From positions 3,218,001 to 3,282,000 of the forward strand of contig NZ_CM125436.1 of NCBI RefSeq assembly GCF_052072235.1: 64,000 bases of DNA. The letters run 5' to 3'. This document shows, in pieces, positions 35,465 to 44,244 of the stretch (position 1 is the first letter of the stretch; the number at the start of each line of letters is the position of its first letter). Below the pieces are notes generated by a model. It searched no databases and was not told where the DNA came from. It worked only from the letters and a program-made list of their open reading frames with translations. This DNA is from Brevibacillus_D fluminis_A. GTDB taxonomy: Bacteria; Bacillota; Bacilli; Brevibacillales; Brevibacillaceae. A program made the position numbers and the translations under genes.

Positions 35465-36973
35465 TTATTTTACGAACACTTTTTGCGAGCCGATCGATTG
35501 GTCGCCTTGATCGAACCAGCGCTCGGTAACGGTTTTCTTTTTCGTGAAAAATTCCACGCCGTCTTTGCCGTTCGCATGCAGATCGCCGTAGAACGATTGC
35601 TTCCAGCCGGAGAAGGCAAAGAAGCCCATCGGTGCAGGCACACCCACGTTTACGCCGACCATGCCGGCCTCGACGCGCTGCACGAACTCGCGGCCATAGC
35701 GCCCGCTGTTTGTATATACGCATGCACCGTTGCCGAAACGGGATTTGCTGATGACGTCAAGCCCTTCTTCAAAGCCGCTGACACGCATGACAGACAGAAC
35801 CGGTGCGAAAATTTCGTCGCGCACGATGACCATTTCGGCGTCGGCTTTGTCAAAAATGGTTGGGCCGAGGAAGTAGCCAGCAGGCAGCGCTTCCGCATCT
35901 TTGCGTCCATCGCGCACAAGCTGCGCGCCGCTTTCCAGACCGCGGTCGATATAGCCATGCACTTTATTCAAATGCTCGGAGCGGATGACAGGGCCGAGAT
36001 CGTTGCCTGCGATCATGCCATCGCCCATTTTGAGCGCATCGGATTCTTCAATCAAATATTGCACGAATTCATCGGCAACGGAATCGTCCACCACAACTGC
36101 GCTCGCTGCCATGCAGCGTTCGCCTGCGCACCCGAAAGCGGCGCTGACAATCGTTTTGGCTGCGCGGCGCAAATCGGCGTCCGCCAGTACAAGATGGTGG
36201 TTTTTCGCCCCTGCCAGCGCTTGTACGCGCTTGCCGTTGGCAGCTGCTGTTTTATACACATATTCGGCGACCGGTTGCGAGCCGACGAAGGAGACCGCTT
36301 TGATGTCCGGATGCTCCAGAATGCCGTTGACGACATCGTGCGCCCCGTTGACGATGTTGAAGACGCCATCCGGCAATCCCGCTTCTTTCAAAAGCTCGGC
36401 AACGCGCGCGCTCGCAAGCGGCGTACGCTCCGATGGCTTCAGGACGAAACAGTTGCCCGCTGCGATCGCGATCGGGAACATCCACATCGGCACCATCACC
36501 GGGAAGTTGAATGGCACGATGCCAGCCACTACGCCCAGCGGGAATTTCAAGGTATAGCTGTCAATGTTGCGCGCGATGTTCGGGACGGTATCGCCCATCA
36601 TCAATGTCGGCATGCCAGCCGCGAACTCGACCATTTCAATGCCGCGCAAAAGTTCCGCTGCCGCTTCCGGCAAGTTTTTGCCGTTTTCGAGCGTTACGAT
36701 CTGTGCCAGCTCATCCTGATGCTTGAACAGCAGCTGCTGGAAGTTGAACATGATCCGCGCACGCTCGATGACCGGCGTCGCACTCCACGCCGGGAACGCC
36801 GCTTTCGCTGCCGCTACGGCGCGTGCCACATCTTCCTTGCTGGAGAGCGGAACTTGAGACAACACTTCTTCCGTTGCCGGATTCGGCACATCCGCGTACT
36901 GGGTTGTAACCGCTTCCACCCATTCACCGCCAATATAGTTTTTCAACTTTTTCTCAAACATGGTTGAACTCAT
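35465..36973 (-). CDS. mmsA: CoA-acylating (methyl)malonate-semialdehyde dehydrogenase
   Basis: 502 residues. The catalytic Cys lies in AAFGCAGERCMA, which is the hallmark of the CoA-dependent MMSDH branch; FNFPVMVPMWM and VGVNVGVPAPMGFFAF agree. It converts malonate or methylmalonate semialdehyde plus CoA and NAD to acetyl- or propionyl-CoA and CO2. AAGGAG precedes ATG 36973. First gene of the operon with the aminotransferase, divergent from a PucR regulator. An inositol (IolA) or valine role is less likely in this context. Confidence 0.92.
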   Translation of the reverse strand: MSSTMFEKKLKNYIGGEWVEAVTTQYADVPNPATEEVLSQVPLSSKEDVARAVAAAKAAFPAWSATPVIERARIMFNFQQLLFKHQDELAQIVTLENGKNLPEAAAELLRGIEMVEFAAGMPTLMMGDTVPNIARNIDSYTLKFPLGVVAGIVPFNFPVMVPMWMFPIAIAAGNCFVLKPSERTPLASARVAELLKEAGLPDGVFNIVNGAHDVVNGILEHPDIKAVSFVGSQPVAEYVYKTAAANGKRVQALAGAKNHHLVLADADLRRAAKTIVSAAFGCAGERCMAASAVVVDDSVADEFVQYLIEESDALKMGDGMIAGNDLGPVIRSEHLNKVHGYIDRGLESGAQLVRDGRKDAEALPAGYFLGPTIFDKADAEMVIVRDEIFAPVLSVMRVSGFEEGLDVISKSRFGNGACVYTNSGRYGREFVQRVEAGMVGVNVGVPAPMGFFAFSGWKQSFYGDLHANGKDGVEFFTKKKTVTERWFDQGDQSIGSQKVFVK

Positions 36974-37022
36974 TGATTCCGCTCCTTTTTTTCGAAAAAC
37001 AGCGCGTTTTCCGGTTCATTGT

Positions 37023-37045
37023 CAGGCAATTGCAACAATTGCCTG
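37023..37045. promoter_or_regulatory. Perfect 10-bp inverted repeat in the mmsA leader
   Basis: CAGGCAATTG-CAA-CAATTGCCTG, 50 bases before the mmsA start and 150 before the PucR gene. It may be an operator; a second smaller palindrome TGTATCATACA is at 37156-37166. Confidence 0.5.
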
Positions 37046-37195
37046 TGCTCACCATTTCGATGAACGCACGCTTTTTCCTTTGGTTTTGTATGCTTTTATT
37101 TTATCAGAAGATTTTCACTTGCTTCACTAGACGGACTGTCGCGCTTTTGTCATAATGTATCATACAAAATGTCGATTTGGAGGTTTGCATATTTC

Positions 37196-38830
37196 TTGAC
37201 GGGCAATTGGAGTTTAACCATCGCAGAAGTCATTCAGCGGCCGGTTTTCGCGCACGCCGAAGTCGTTGCGGGAAAGAGAGGTCTCACCCACCCGATCCGC
37301 TGGGTCCATATTCTTGAAGCAGCAGCCAACGCCCATTTTTTGAACGGCGGCGAACTGATCCTCTCGACCGGCGTGGGATTCGGGGAGGACACGGACAAAC
37401 GTCTCGATTACTTGCATGAGCTGATCAACCGCAAAGCGGTCGGCTTGTGCATCGAGCTTGGCTCCTATGTGCCCCACATTCCGTCGGACATGCTGGAACT
37501 CGCCGAACAGAACCAGTTTCCCTTGATCGTGTTCCACCAGCCTGTCCGCTTTGTCGACATTACGCTTGATCTGCATGAGCTGATCGTCAGCCGCCAGACG
37601 GAAGCGCTGCGCAAGCTGGAAGCCTATTCGCGCGGCTTGCAGCAGCTCACGTTGCAGGCGCAAGGGATTCCCAAGCTGTTGAACCATTTGCAGGCGCACG
37701 TCCACGAGACCGTCTTTTTTATGCCGGTGGAGGAGGCGCCGATTTACGCGCCGGAGCGGTCGAAAGCATTGCAGGAGCAGTTGACCGGGCAGCTCGCAGC
37801 CGCCCTTTCCTCCGGCAAATTTTCGGAAAAAGAGCATGGCCTGTTCGACTTTGCGGAAAACGAGCAGGTCATGTATCAGCCGATACAGCTGATGGGTCAT
37901 GTTCTCGGTTACTTGGGCATTGTTTTGTATAAACGGGAGCCAGAGGAATTTTTGCATCTCACGTTGGACTATACCGCCACCGCAATGGCGCAAATCCTCA
38001 TGCGCAAAATGTTTTCCGAGGAGCGTTCGCTGGACAGCCAGAACCGCCTGTTTGACGATCTGCTGGCAGACCGGTACAAGCAGGAGGAACAGATTCGCGG
38101 GTTGCTGGGCATTCGTCCGACAAAAAAAATCGCCACCTACTATGCCGCGATGATGGAAGTCAGCTGGGGGAAAATGCGGTACGATGCGGTGGCCGAGTCG
38201 CCGTTTCACGATTTGACCGGGGTGATCCGCTCCGTCCTGCTGCGCAAAGGCTTCCGCTCCCTTCTGCGCATCAAAGGGCACCGGCTCTATCTTTTGCTGA
38301 TCGAAAAGCAGCCCCTGGAAGCGCCGCGCGAAATGGTTGCGGATGCATTCAAAGAGCTGGAAGGGATCTGCTCCCAGGCGCTCGGGCGCGACGATGTGCT
38401 GCTGTACGGGATCAGCCGCCCGTCCGACCGCTATGCCGACGTGTACCGCCATTTTCAGGAGGCGGAGCAGGTGCTGTCCATCCGCACCGATCTCGGCAGT
38501 CCGTTTTTTGACGATCTCGGCGTATACCGCTTGCTGATGCACGTCCAAAGCAGTCAGGCGCTGCAGTCGTTCATCACCGATTATCTCGGCCCGCTGATCC
38601 GGCATGACCAGGAGTACAACAGCCAGCTGTTGCAGACGCTGCGTGTCCTGCTGGATCACAACGCGTCGAAGCAAGAGACGGCGGAGGCGCTGTTTATTCA
38701 CCGTCAAACACTGTACCATCGGCTGGATAAAATTCGCTCGCTGATCGGGGACAATTTTTTGGAGCCGCACCAGCGCATTTGTTTGGAGGTCGCGCTGCGG
38801 GCGTACGAATGGGTGGAAAAGAAGAGGTGA
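37196..38830 (+). CDS. PucR family transcriptional regulator
   Basis: About 544 residues. N-terminal PucR sensing domain (LTIAEVIQRPVFAHAEVVAGKRGL, residues 7-30 on), middle GGDEF-like/helical region, and C-terminal HTH_30 (NASKQETAEALFIHRQTLYHRL). Such regulators control purine, GABA or amino-acid catabolic genes. The start is uncertain: GGAGG at 37179-37183 favours TTG 37196, but an ATG at 37169 without a site is in frame. Divergent from mmsA/aminotransferase, so regulation of that operon is likely. Confidence 0.85.
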   Translation: MTGNWSLTIAEVIQRPVFAHAEVVAGKRGLTHPIRWVHILEAAANAHFLNGGELILSTGVGFGEDTDKRLDYLHELINRKAVGLCIELGSYVPHIPSDMLELAEQNQFPLIVFHQPVRFVDITLDLHELIVSRQTEALRKLEAYSRGLQQLTLQAQGIPKLLNHLQAHVHETVFFMPVEEAPIYAPERSKALQEQLTGQLAAALSSGKFSEKEHGLFDFAENEQVMYQPIQLMGHVLGYLGIVLYKREPEEFLHLTLDYTATAMAQILMRKMFSEERSLDSQNRLFDDLLADRYKQEEQIRGLLGIRPTKKIATYYAAMMEVSWGKMRYDAVAESPFHDLTGVIRSVLLRKGFRSLLRIKGHRLYLLLIEKQPLEAPREMVADAFKELEGICSQALGRDDVLLYGISRPSDRYADVYRHFQEAEQVLSIRTDLGSPFFDDLGVYRLLMHVQSSQALQSFITDYLGPLIRHDQEYNSQLLQTLRVLLDHNASKQETAEALFIHRQTLYHRLDKIRSLIGDNFLEPHQRICLEVALRAYEWVEKKR

Positions 38831-38831
38831 T

Positions 38832-38847
38832 GCGGCTCACGAGCCGC
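38832..38847. terminator. Short perfect hairpin between convergent genes
   Basis: GCGGCTC-AC-GAGCCGC directly after the PucR gene and before the end of the protease gene; T-runs are poor. Confidence 0.4.
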
Positions 38848-38853
38848 ACCGCT

Positions 38854-41088
38854 TTACTTTTTGCTTTGTTTTTTCGGATATTTCATTTCGATCGTATAAT
38901 CGGCCTCTCCACTTACGGCGCGCACCTGAACTGTGTAGGCCGCTGCTTTTTTCCCCGTATAGCTGATCGTTTTCGGCCTTCCCTTGCGATTCGTCGCCTT
39001 GGCAACCGTCTTCCCTTTGCTGTCGAGCAAGTATAGGTGAAGATTCGCCTCGCTCTCCCAGTTTAAAGCCAGCGAAATCGTTCCGGCTGCTCCCGTTTTG
39101 ATGGCGTATTCCCGTACCTTCGTCTCGAGGCTGCCGGTGCGGACCGTGCCTGTGTGGCGTTCTTTTTTGAAGTCCGAACCCGGTTGACTCTCGCCGATCG
39201 TAGCGTTTGCGACGAGCGCAAAAGGCTGCGGTCCGATCGGTATGTTCACCCCATTGACCGTAATCGTGTACGTCCCTTTTTCCGGATGGGGAATGATGAC
39301 TCGCTCCACGTTGTTCGTTTCGTCCGCTTCATCATCATACGGCGCTTCACGATCGTTTCCGCGATAAATCTCGCCTCCTGGCGTCTCAATCGTCAGGTCG
39401 AGGTTGTTGACCAGTTGGTCCAGCGCGGTGACGGAGCCAGGCGCGTCCGTCCATGCCAATGTCGCAATGAGCGGCTGGTCGGGATCGGTCACCTGTACCG
39501 TGTACGTGCGCTGATTGCCGGTCTGCAAGCCGTCTGTTTGCTCATCGATGCAGCTTGCTGCGATTGCAGACAGCAGATTGGCTCGCCCGAACCCTTGCGC
39601 CATCGTATCTTGGTTCAGATCATCCGCACCATTGATCACCATCGCCTTGATCAGCGCTGCGCTCGGGTCGCTTGTCCCATTTTCCTGCAAAAACTGGCGG
39701 ATTTGCGCCACGCCGCCTGCCAAAATCGGCGTTGCCATGCTCGTCCCGCTCAAGTATGTATAAAAGTTCGGATCGATTCCCTGATCAGCCGATGCTTCTC
39801 CTTCGGCGGCAAGCTGTGAGCGCAGCGACAGGATCATGCTTCCCGGTGCGACCACATCCGGCTTGATGCGTCCGTCAATCGTCGGTCCGCGGCTGCTAAA
39901 ATACGCGATGTCGTCCGGATTGTCGGCGCTGCGATCTTTCAGTGCAGGCCGAACGCTTTCCGACGCCCCGACTGCAATTACATTTTTGGCCGTGGCCGGA
40001 CTGCTGATCGTCCCCTCGTCGCTGCCGTCATTGCCCGCCGCGACCAGTATCGCCATGTCCGGATGCTCCCAGACAAAGCAGTCCATCTCTTGTGCATCGC
40101 TGTCATATTCGCCGCTGCCATAAGCTTCTCCCCACGAGTCGCTGTGAATCCGGGCGCCGCCATCGTACGCTTCGGTCAGCATCGCCGTCAGATTGTCGTC
40201 GTCGATCGCAAGAGAATCGCCTTCATCCAGGACGGAGTGAAAAATCAGCCTGGCATCGGGTGCCATCCCCTTCACTTTGCCATCCGACGCGGCTCCCGTG
40301 CCCACAATCGAGCCCGCCACATGTGTGCCGTGGCCGTTCGGATCGCTCGCGTCACCTTTTCGGCTGACCGCGATCAGCTCCTTGACCTGCCCTTGCAGAT
40401 CGGGATGCAATGTCGCTTTTTTGCCGCTGTCGAGGCCCGTGTCGATCACGCCGACGATTTGGTTCGCACCGGTATAGCCTGTATCCGCCAGCTTGTCCGC
40501 ATGAATGATACCGCCAGCTACGTTGTTCAGCGCCACACGCTTGCTAGCAGGCATGATCGCGACCACATCGTCGGAGGCGAGATAGCCAGCCAGGTCGCGC
40601 TGTGTGATCGTCTCTGTGACGATTTTCCGGCCCATTTCAGTCTGCAAACCGTGGATGGCGACGGTCGCGCTGCCGTCCCGATTGATCGCATCAAGCAGTT
40701 CCTGCGAAATTTTATACGATTGCCGGTACGGCACGATTCGTTTCACAAACGAATATTGCTCCAACTTGCTCGGATCGGTATTTTCCGACAGTTTGGCCAC
40801 GAATGAAAAGTCTGGCACATAATCGCCCAAAAGGACCCCGTCCTGGGCAAGCTCCTCTTTCCATTCTGCCTGCACGGGTCCCGCCATTTGGATGATGACC
40901 AGCCGGGACTGCACAGCGGCCGTCCGCATGACATGCGGCTGCGCAAGCTCGGTGTTTTTGTTTCTAAGCGAAAGCTCTGTTCCTGTGCGATCGTCAAGCG
41001 TTGTTCCACTTGCAAACGTCGGCATGGCGGCAAAAAGCAGTGCAATCGCCACCGGGCCGGATAATGCAGCATGCCATCTTGTTTTCAC
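38854..41088 (-). CDS. Secreted S8 family serine peptidase (KP-43-like subtilase)
   Basis: 744 residues. A signal peptide covers about 1-28 (cleavage after ASG-like sequence). The prodomain-like part reaches about 190. The catalytic triad is VGVIDTGLD (Asp 216), NGHGTHVAG (His 253) and LSGTSMATP (Ser near 460), with AAGNDG for the oxyanion Asn. A C-terminal beta-sandwich of about 200 residues (LAWTDAPGS..., TVNGVNIPIGPQPFALVA) resembles that of oxidatively stable KP-43 subtilases, and a basic tail follows. GTG 41088 is chosen because GAGG precedes it and the signal peptide begins there. Confidence 0.88.
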   Translation of the reverse strand: MKTRWHAALSGPVAIALLFAAMPTFASGTTLDDRTGTELSLRNKNTELAQPHVMRTAAVQSRLVIIQMAGPVQAEWKEELAQDGVLLGDYVPDFSFVAKLSENTDPSKLEQYSFVKRIVPYRQSYKISQELLDAINRDGSATVAIHGLQTEMGRKIVTETITQRDLAGYLASDDVVAIMPASKRVALNNVAGGIIHADKLADTGYTGANQIVGVIDTGLDSGKKATLHPDLQGQVKELIAVSRKGDASDPNGHGTHVAGSIVGTGAASDGKVKGMAPDARLIFHSVLDEGDSLAIDDDNLTAMLTEAYDGGARIHSDSWGEAYGSGEYDSDAQEMDCFVWEHPDMAILVAAGNDGSDEGTISSPATAKNVIAVGASESVRPALKDRSADNPDDIAYFSSRGPTIDGRIKPDVVAPGSMILSLRSQLAAEGEASADQGIDPNFYTYLSGTSMATPILAGGVAQIRQFLQENGTSDPSAALIKAMVINGADDLNQDTMAQGFGRANLLSAIAASCIDEQTDGLQTGNQRTYTVQVTDPDQPLIATLAWTDAPGSVTALDQLVNNLDLTIETPGGEIYRGNDREAPYDDEADETNNVERVIIPHPEKGTYTITVNGVNIPIGPQPFALVANATIGESQPGSDFKKERHTGTVRTGSLETKVREYAIKTGAAGTISLALNWESEANLHLYLLDSKGKTVAKATNRKGRPKTISYTGKKAAAYTVQVRAVSGEADYTIEMKYPKKQSKK

Positions 41089-41149
41089 GAAAAGTCGTCC
41101 TCTCTGTCTGCATGGTGATGAACGTGAACAAGCCGTTACCAGGAGTGTA

Positions 41150-43537
41150 TCACCCGTTGTCCGGCATGAACAGAGGGGATTCTTCCGAGACGAAATCTTC
41201 GCGCGCAAGCTGTACAAACATGTCCGGCGACGGCGTTTCCGTTGCGTTTTCGCTGATGCGCAGCGCCTGGCGAATGATCGCCTCGTCGACCAGATGGCGC
41301 GCGAACCTGGCATTGCCGCCGTTTACTCCTGCAGCATGAAGCGATGCGATGATGGTTTCAAGCTCTCCCAGCACGTCCGGCTTCACCCGATACCCCAATT
41401 CCTCCACGCGTTGGGCAATGATCGCCACAAGCTCTTCAGCGGTGTAGTCGGGAAAATGGACGAACCGGGTAAACCGCGAGCGAAGTCCCGGATTCAGCGC
41501 CAAAAATTGCTCCATCTCCGCCGGATACCCCGCGACGACGATGACCAGGTTTTCACGGTGCCGCGTCATTTCCTCCACCAGCGTGTGGATCGCTTCGCGG
41601 CCAAAGTCGTTTTCGCTTCCTGTAACCAACGCATACGCCTCATCGATGAACAGGACGCCGCCGAGCGCTTCCTTGATCTTTCTCCGCGTTTTTTCCGCTG
41701 TTTGCCCGACGAAACCCGCGACCAGGTCGGTGCGGCTCGCGACGACCAGATGGCCGCGCTTCAGGTACCCGTGTTCTTGTAACAGCTCCGCATACAGTCG
41801 CGCGATCGTCGTCTTGCCTGTGCCCGGACTTCCGCTGAAGACAGCATGCATCTCGACCGGCACGGAGGCGAGTCCATTAGCGATGCGCAGCTGCTGGACC
41901 TGCAGAAACGCTTTGATTTTACGGAATTCAGCCTTGACTGCCGCAAGCCCGATCATTCGTTCCAGCTGCGCCGACGCTCCCGCTTGCGTTGGCTGATGTA
42001 CTTGCAGGTCATGTGGCAAAATATCATCCGGGTACAGCACCGTGAAATCATCGACCTGCAGCCCTTCCTGACCGTTCTTCTCCACCCGTTCGCCTTTGTG
42101 AAAAATCGCATCAAGCACGATGCTTTTGACGGCGCGCGCATTGCCGAACGTTTCATCGACGCGTTCGCGCTCGATCCGCTCGCGCAACGCATGCACCGCC
42201 TCTGGGGTTAACGAAAAGTCGTTGCGCTCCGCCACTTGCTCGCCGATCGTGATAAGCTCTTCCGTGGTATAGTCCGGCAGCAAAAAATGCCCTTGCTCAG
42301 GGAAACGGCTGCGCAGCCCCGGATTGGCAAACAGAAATTGTCGCATCTCTTCCGGATAGCCCGCCAAAATGACGACGAATTTGCCGACATATTCACCGCT
42401 GGTCATCGCGGATACAAGCGTATCGATCACCGTCTGCCCGTAATCGCTGCCGCTGGCGTCAGGGCGCTTCAAGCTGTAGGCTTCATCGATGAACAGGACG
42501 CCGCCGATCGCCCGCGCAATCGCGTCCATCGTTTTTTGCTCCGATTGGCCCACATAAGCGCCGACGAGCTGGGAGCGGTCAACCTCGATCACCTCAGCGC
42601 TCGGCAAAAGCCCCAGCTCGTGATACATGCGCGCGATCAGCCGGGCCAGCGTCGTCTTCCCTGTGCCCGGATTGCCCATCAGCACCATGTGCAGCTCAGG
42701 CTTGTCCTGCATGACCCAGCCCCGCTTGCTCCTCACTTGCTGGTAGCGTAAAAATTGGGCGAGCTTGCGGATACGCTCCTTTGGCGCCGACAAGCCAATC
42801 AGCTCCTCCAGCTCATCCAATGCCGCAGGAGCGCTCTTGTCCATCCGGTGACCGCGATACGGTTCAAGCAGTTGCTCCCGCTCGGCAACCAGTGCAGCAA
42901 ACTCGCGTATGGCCCGCTGTACCTCCGCCAGCATGTCGGATGAGTAAAAACTGCCTCGCAGCGACTCCAGATACCCCTCGGCAAGCTCCCGCAACTGACT
43001 GAGCACCGCCAGCATCCGTTCGTCGATCCGTTTTAGCGGTAACGCCTGCTTCCCAGCCTGCGATTGTTCGACCTTCGCCGCAAGTTGCTCCAGCCGCTCG
43101 ATTTTGCCCATTCGCGCGCCAATTCGTTCCTCCACGCTTCCGATCGTCTCGGTGAGCGCTGCCGCCTGTGATTTGCGCATCATGGCGCTGTCCGTTTCAC
43201 GTATTACCGGCAGCTCCCGGGCATGATCGTCGGCTTGGGCCAATTGGGCAAGCAGGATGCTCATGGCAAGCTCGGCTGTTTCGCTTTGCTCCGGTTCAAG
43301 CGCCAGCGCCCGTTCGATCCATTCCCATGCCAAATCGAACCCGGTCCGCTTTTCCAGCCGATGTGCGGCAAGCCGCGTCAAGACAGCTGCTTCCACACCA
43401 TCCAGCGAAGGCTGAGCCTGCTGCTCGGCATCTTTTCGCTGCGTTTCAATTGTTCGCAGGGCTGCATACAGCTCACCTGTCGTTTTCATCGCTTGTATCT
43501 CTTCCCGGTTCCATTGTTTCCGTTGTTGGTTTTGCAT
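41150..43537 (-). CDS. Tandem SpoVK/CbxX-type AAA ATPase
   Basis: About 795 residues. Helical/TPR-like N-terminus (to about 230), then two CbxX/CfqX AAA domains. First: GNPGTGKTTLARLIARMYHE with GVLFIDEAYSLKR. Second: GSPGTGKTTIARLYAELLQE with GVLFIDEAYALVTG. Both Walker motifs are intact in each. SpoVK has one such domain and is needed for spore maturation; tandem forms are known but unassigned in Bacilli. The start at 43537 follows GGTGG; an ATG four codons upstream is possible. Confidence 0.85.
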   Translation of the reverse strand: MQNQQRKQWNREEIQAMKTTGELYAALRTIETQRKDAEQQAQPSLDGVEAAVLTRLAAHRLEKRTGFDLAWEWIERALALEPEQSETAELAMSILLAQLAQADDHARELPVIRETDSAMMRKSQAAALTETIGSVEERIGARMGKIERLEQLAAKVEQSQAGKQALPLKRIDERMLAVLSQLRELAEGYLESLRGSFYSSDMLAEVQRAIREFAALVAEREQLLEPYRGHRMDKSAPAALDELEELIGLSAPKERIRKLAQFLRYQQVRSKRGWVMQDKPELHMVLMGNPGTGKTTLARLIARMYHELGLLPSAEVIEVDRSQLVGAYVGQSEQKTMDAIARAIGGVLFIDEAYSLKRPDASGSDYGQTVIDTLVSAMTSGEYVGKFVVILAGYPEEMRQFLFANPGLRSRFPEQGHFLLPDYTTEELITIGEQVAERNDFSLTPEAVHALRERIERERVDETFGNARAVKSIVLDAIFHKGERVEKNGQEGLQVDDFTVLYPDDILPHDLQVHQPTQAGASAQLERMIGLAAVKAEFRKIKAFLQVQQLRIANGLASVPVEMHAVFSGSPGTGKTTIARLYAELLQEHGYLKRGHLVVASRTDLVAGFVGQTAEKTRRKIKEALGGVLFIDEAYALVTGSENDFGREAIHTLVEEMTRHRENLVIVVAGYPAEMEQFLALNPGLRSRFTRFVHFPDYTAEELVAIIAQRVEELGYRVKPDVLGELETIIASLHAAGVNGGNARFARHLVDEAIIRQALRISENATETPSPDMFVQLAREDFVSEESPLFMPDNG

Positions 43538-43597
43538 ATGTCCACCCATTCGTTCCGCATCCCTTTGCTCTTATTGTATCCTTTTGCAACCCCGCCG

Positions 43598-43635
43598 GAA
43601 AAGAACAAGCTGCCAGCATCATGCCAGCAGCTTGT
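43598..43635 (-). terminator. Terminator after the 67-aa gene
   Basis: Minus strand ACAAGCTGC...GCAGCTTGT followed by TCTTTT. Confidence 0.7.
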
Positions 43636-43667
43636 CCGGACGGGCAAAAAACAACCCGCAAAGCTTG

Positions 43668-43871
43668 TCAGATTTTGAGATTGCCCATCTCGATATCCGC
43701 TTTGACGTGCGCAAGGGCAGCTGCGAACACGTCATGTTCCTCGTCAGCAGCAATTTTGAACATCGTCACGACCTTCTCACCGCTGCGCACCTGCACATTG
43801 TACTGCGAATCACCGTCGTACGTCGTGGCAAAGTTCAGCTCGCGGCCATTTACCTCGATGTTTTGTTCCAC
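43668..43871 (-). CDS. Small hypothetical protein, 67 aa
   Basis: GTG start at 43871 with AGGAGG eight bases upstream. The acidic product contains beta-strand-like segments (GRELNFATTYDG, QYNVQVRSGEK) and an amphipathic helix at the end. No family recognised. It follows the 107-residue gene and the topoisomerase IV genes on the same strand. Confidence 0.65.
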   Translation of the reverse strand: MEQNIEVNGRELNFATTYDGDSQYNVQVRSGEKVVTMFKIAADEEHDVFAAALAHVKADIEMGNLKI

Positions 43872-43918
43872 TCCCAACACCTCCTGCCCCTTAGTGTTGC
43901 CAAGCGCCACAAAAATAT

Positions 43919-44242
43919 CTACAGCAGTGAAAAGTGCGCGAGTTCGGTCGGCTGTTCCAACACGTCTCCGGACGGCATGGTTATCGCCACCGTTCCGTGA
44001 TCGCCGCCGTCGTCCTTCCAGCTGATCGCAAACCGCTTCTTGTCAAAAGGCGTATCCTCGGACAGCTGCGCCACCATGGTCCGCAAGCTTTCCGCCGTCA
44101 AAGGAACCGACACGGTCTCCCCGCTCGCCGCTGGCAATGATAACAGCTTCGGTGCATCTTCAAAATAGGAGGCGGTGTCCGCCAACAGAGAGAGCTGCTG
44201 CCAGCTCAATTCGGTTTCAAAGGCTTCAAATGGCTTCTCCAT
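43919..44242 (-). CDS. Hypothetical acidic protein, 107 aa
   Basis: Starts at ATG 44242 with AAGGA six bases upstream, only two bases beyond the parC stop, so coupled to parC. Soluble and acidic (WKDDGGDHGTVAITMPSGD); no domain recognised. Confidence 0.6.
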   Translation of the reverse strand: MEKPFEAFETELSWQQLSLLADTASYFEDAPKLLSLPAASGETVSVPLTAESLRTMVAQLSEDTPFDKKRFAISWKDDGGDHGTVAITMPSGDVLEQPTELAHFSLL

Positions 44243-44244
44243 GC

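Noticed and set aside
34478..36967. 829-codon plus-strand open frame antisense to the aminotransferase and mmsA genes
   Set aside because: It mirrors two well-recognised genes on the other strand; the product has no domain and a composition expected of an antisense frame in GC-rich DNA.
37214..38770. 518-codon minus-strand open frame opposite the PucR gene
   Set aside because: Antisense shadow of a clear PucR regulator; no recognisable domain in the product.
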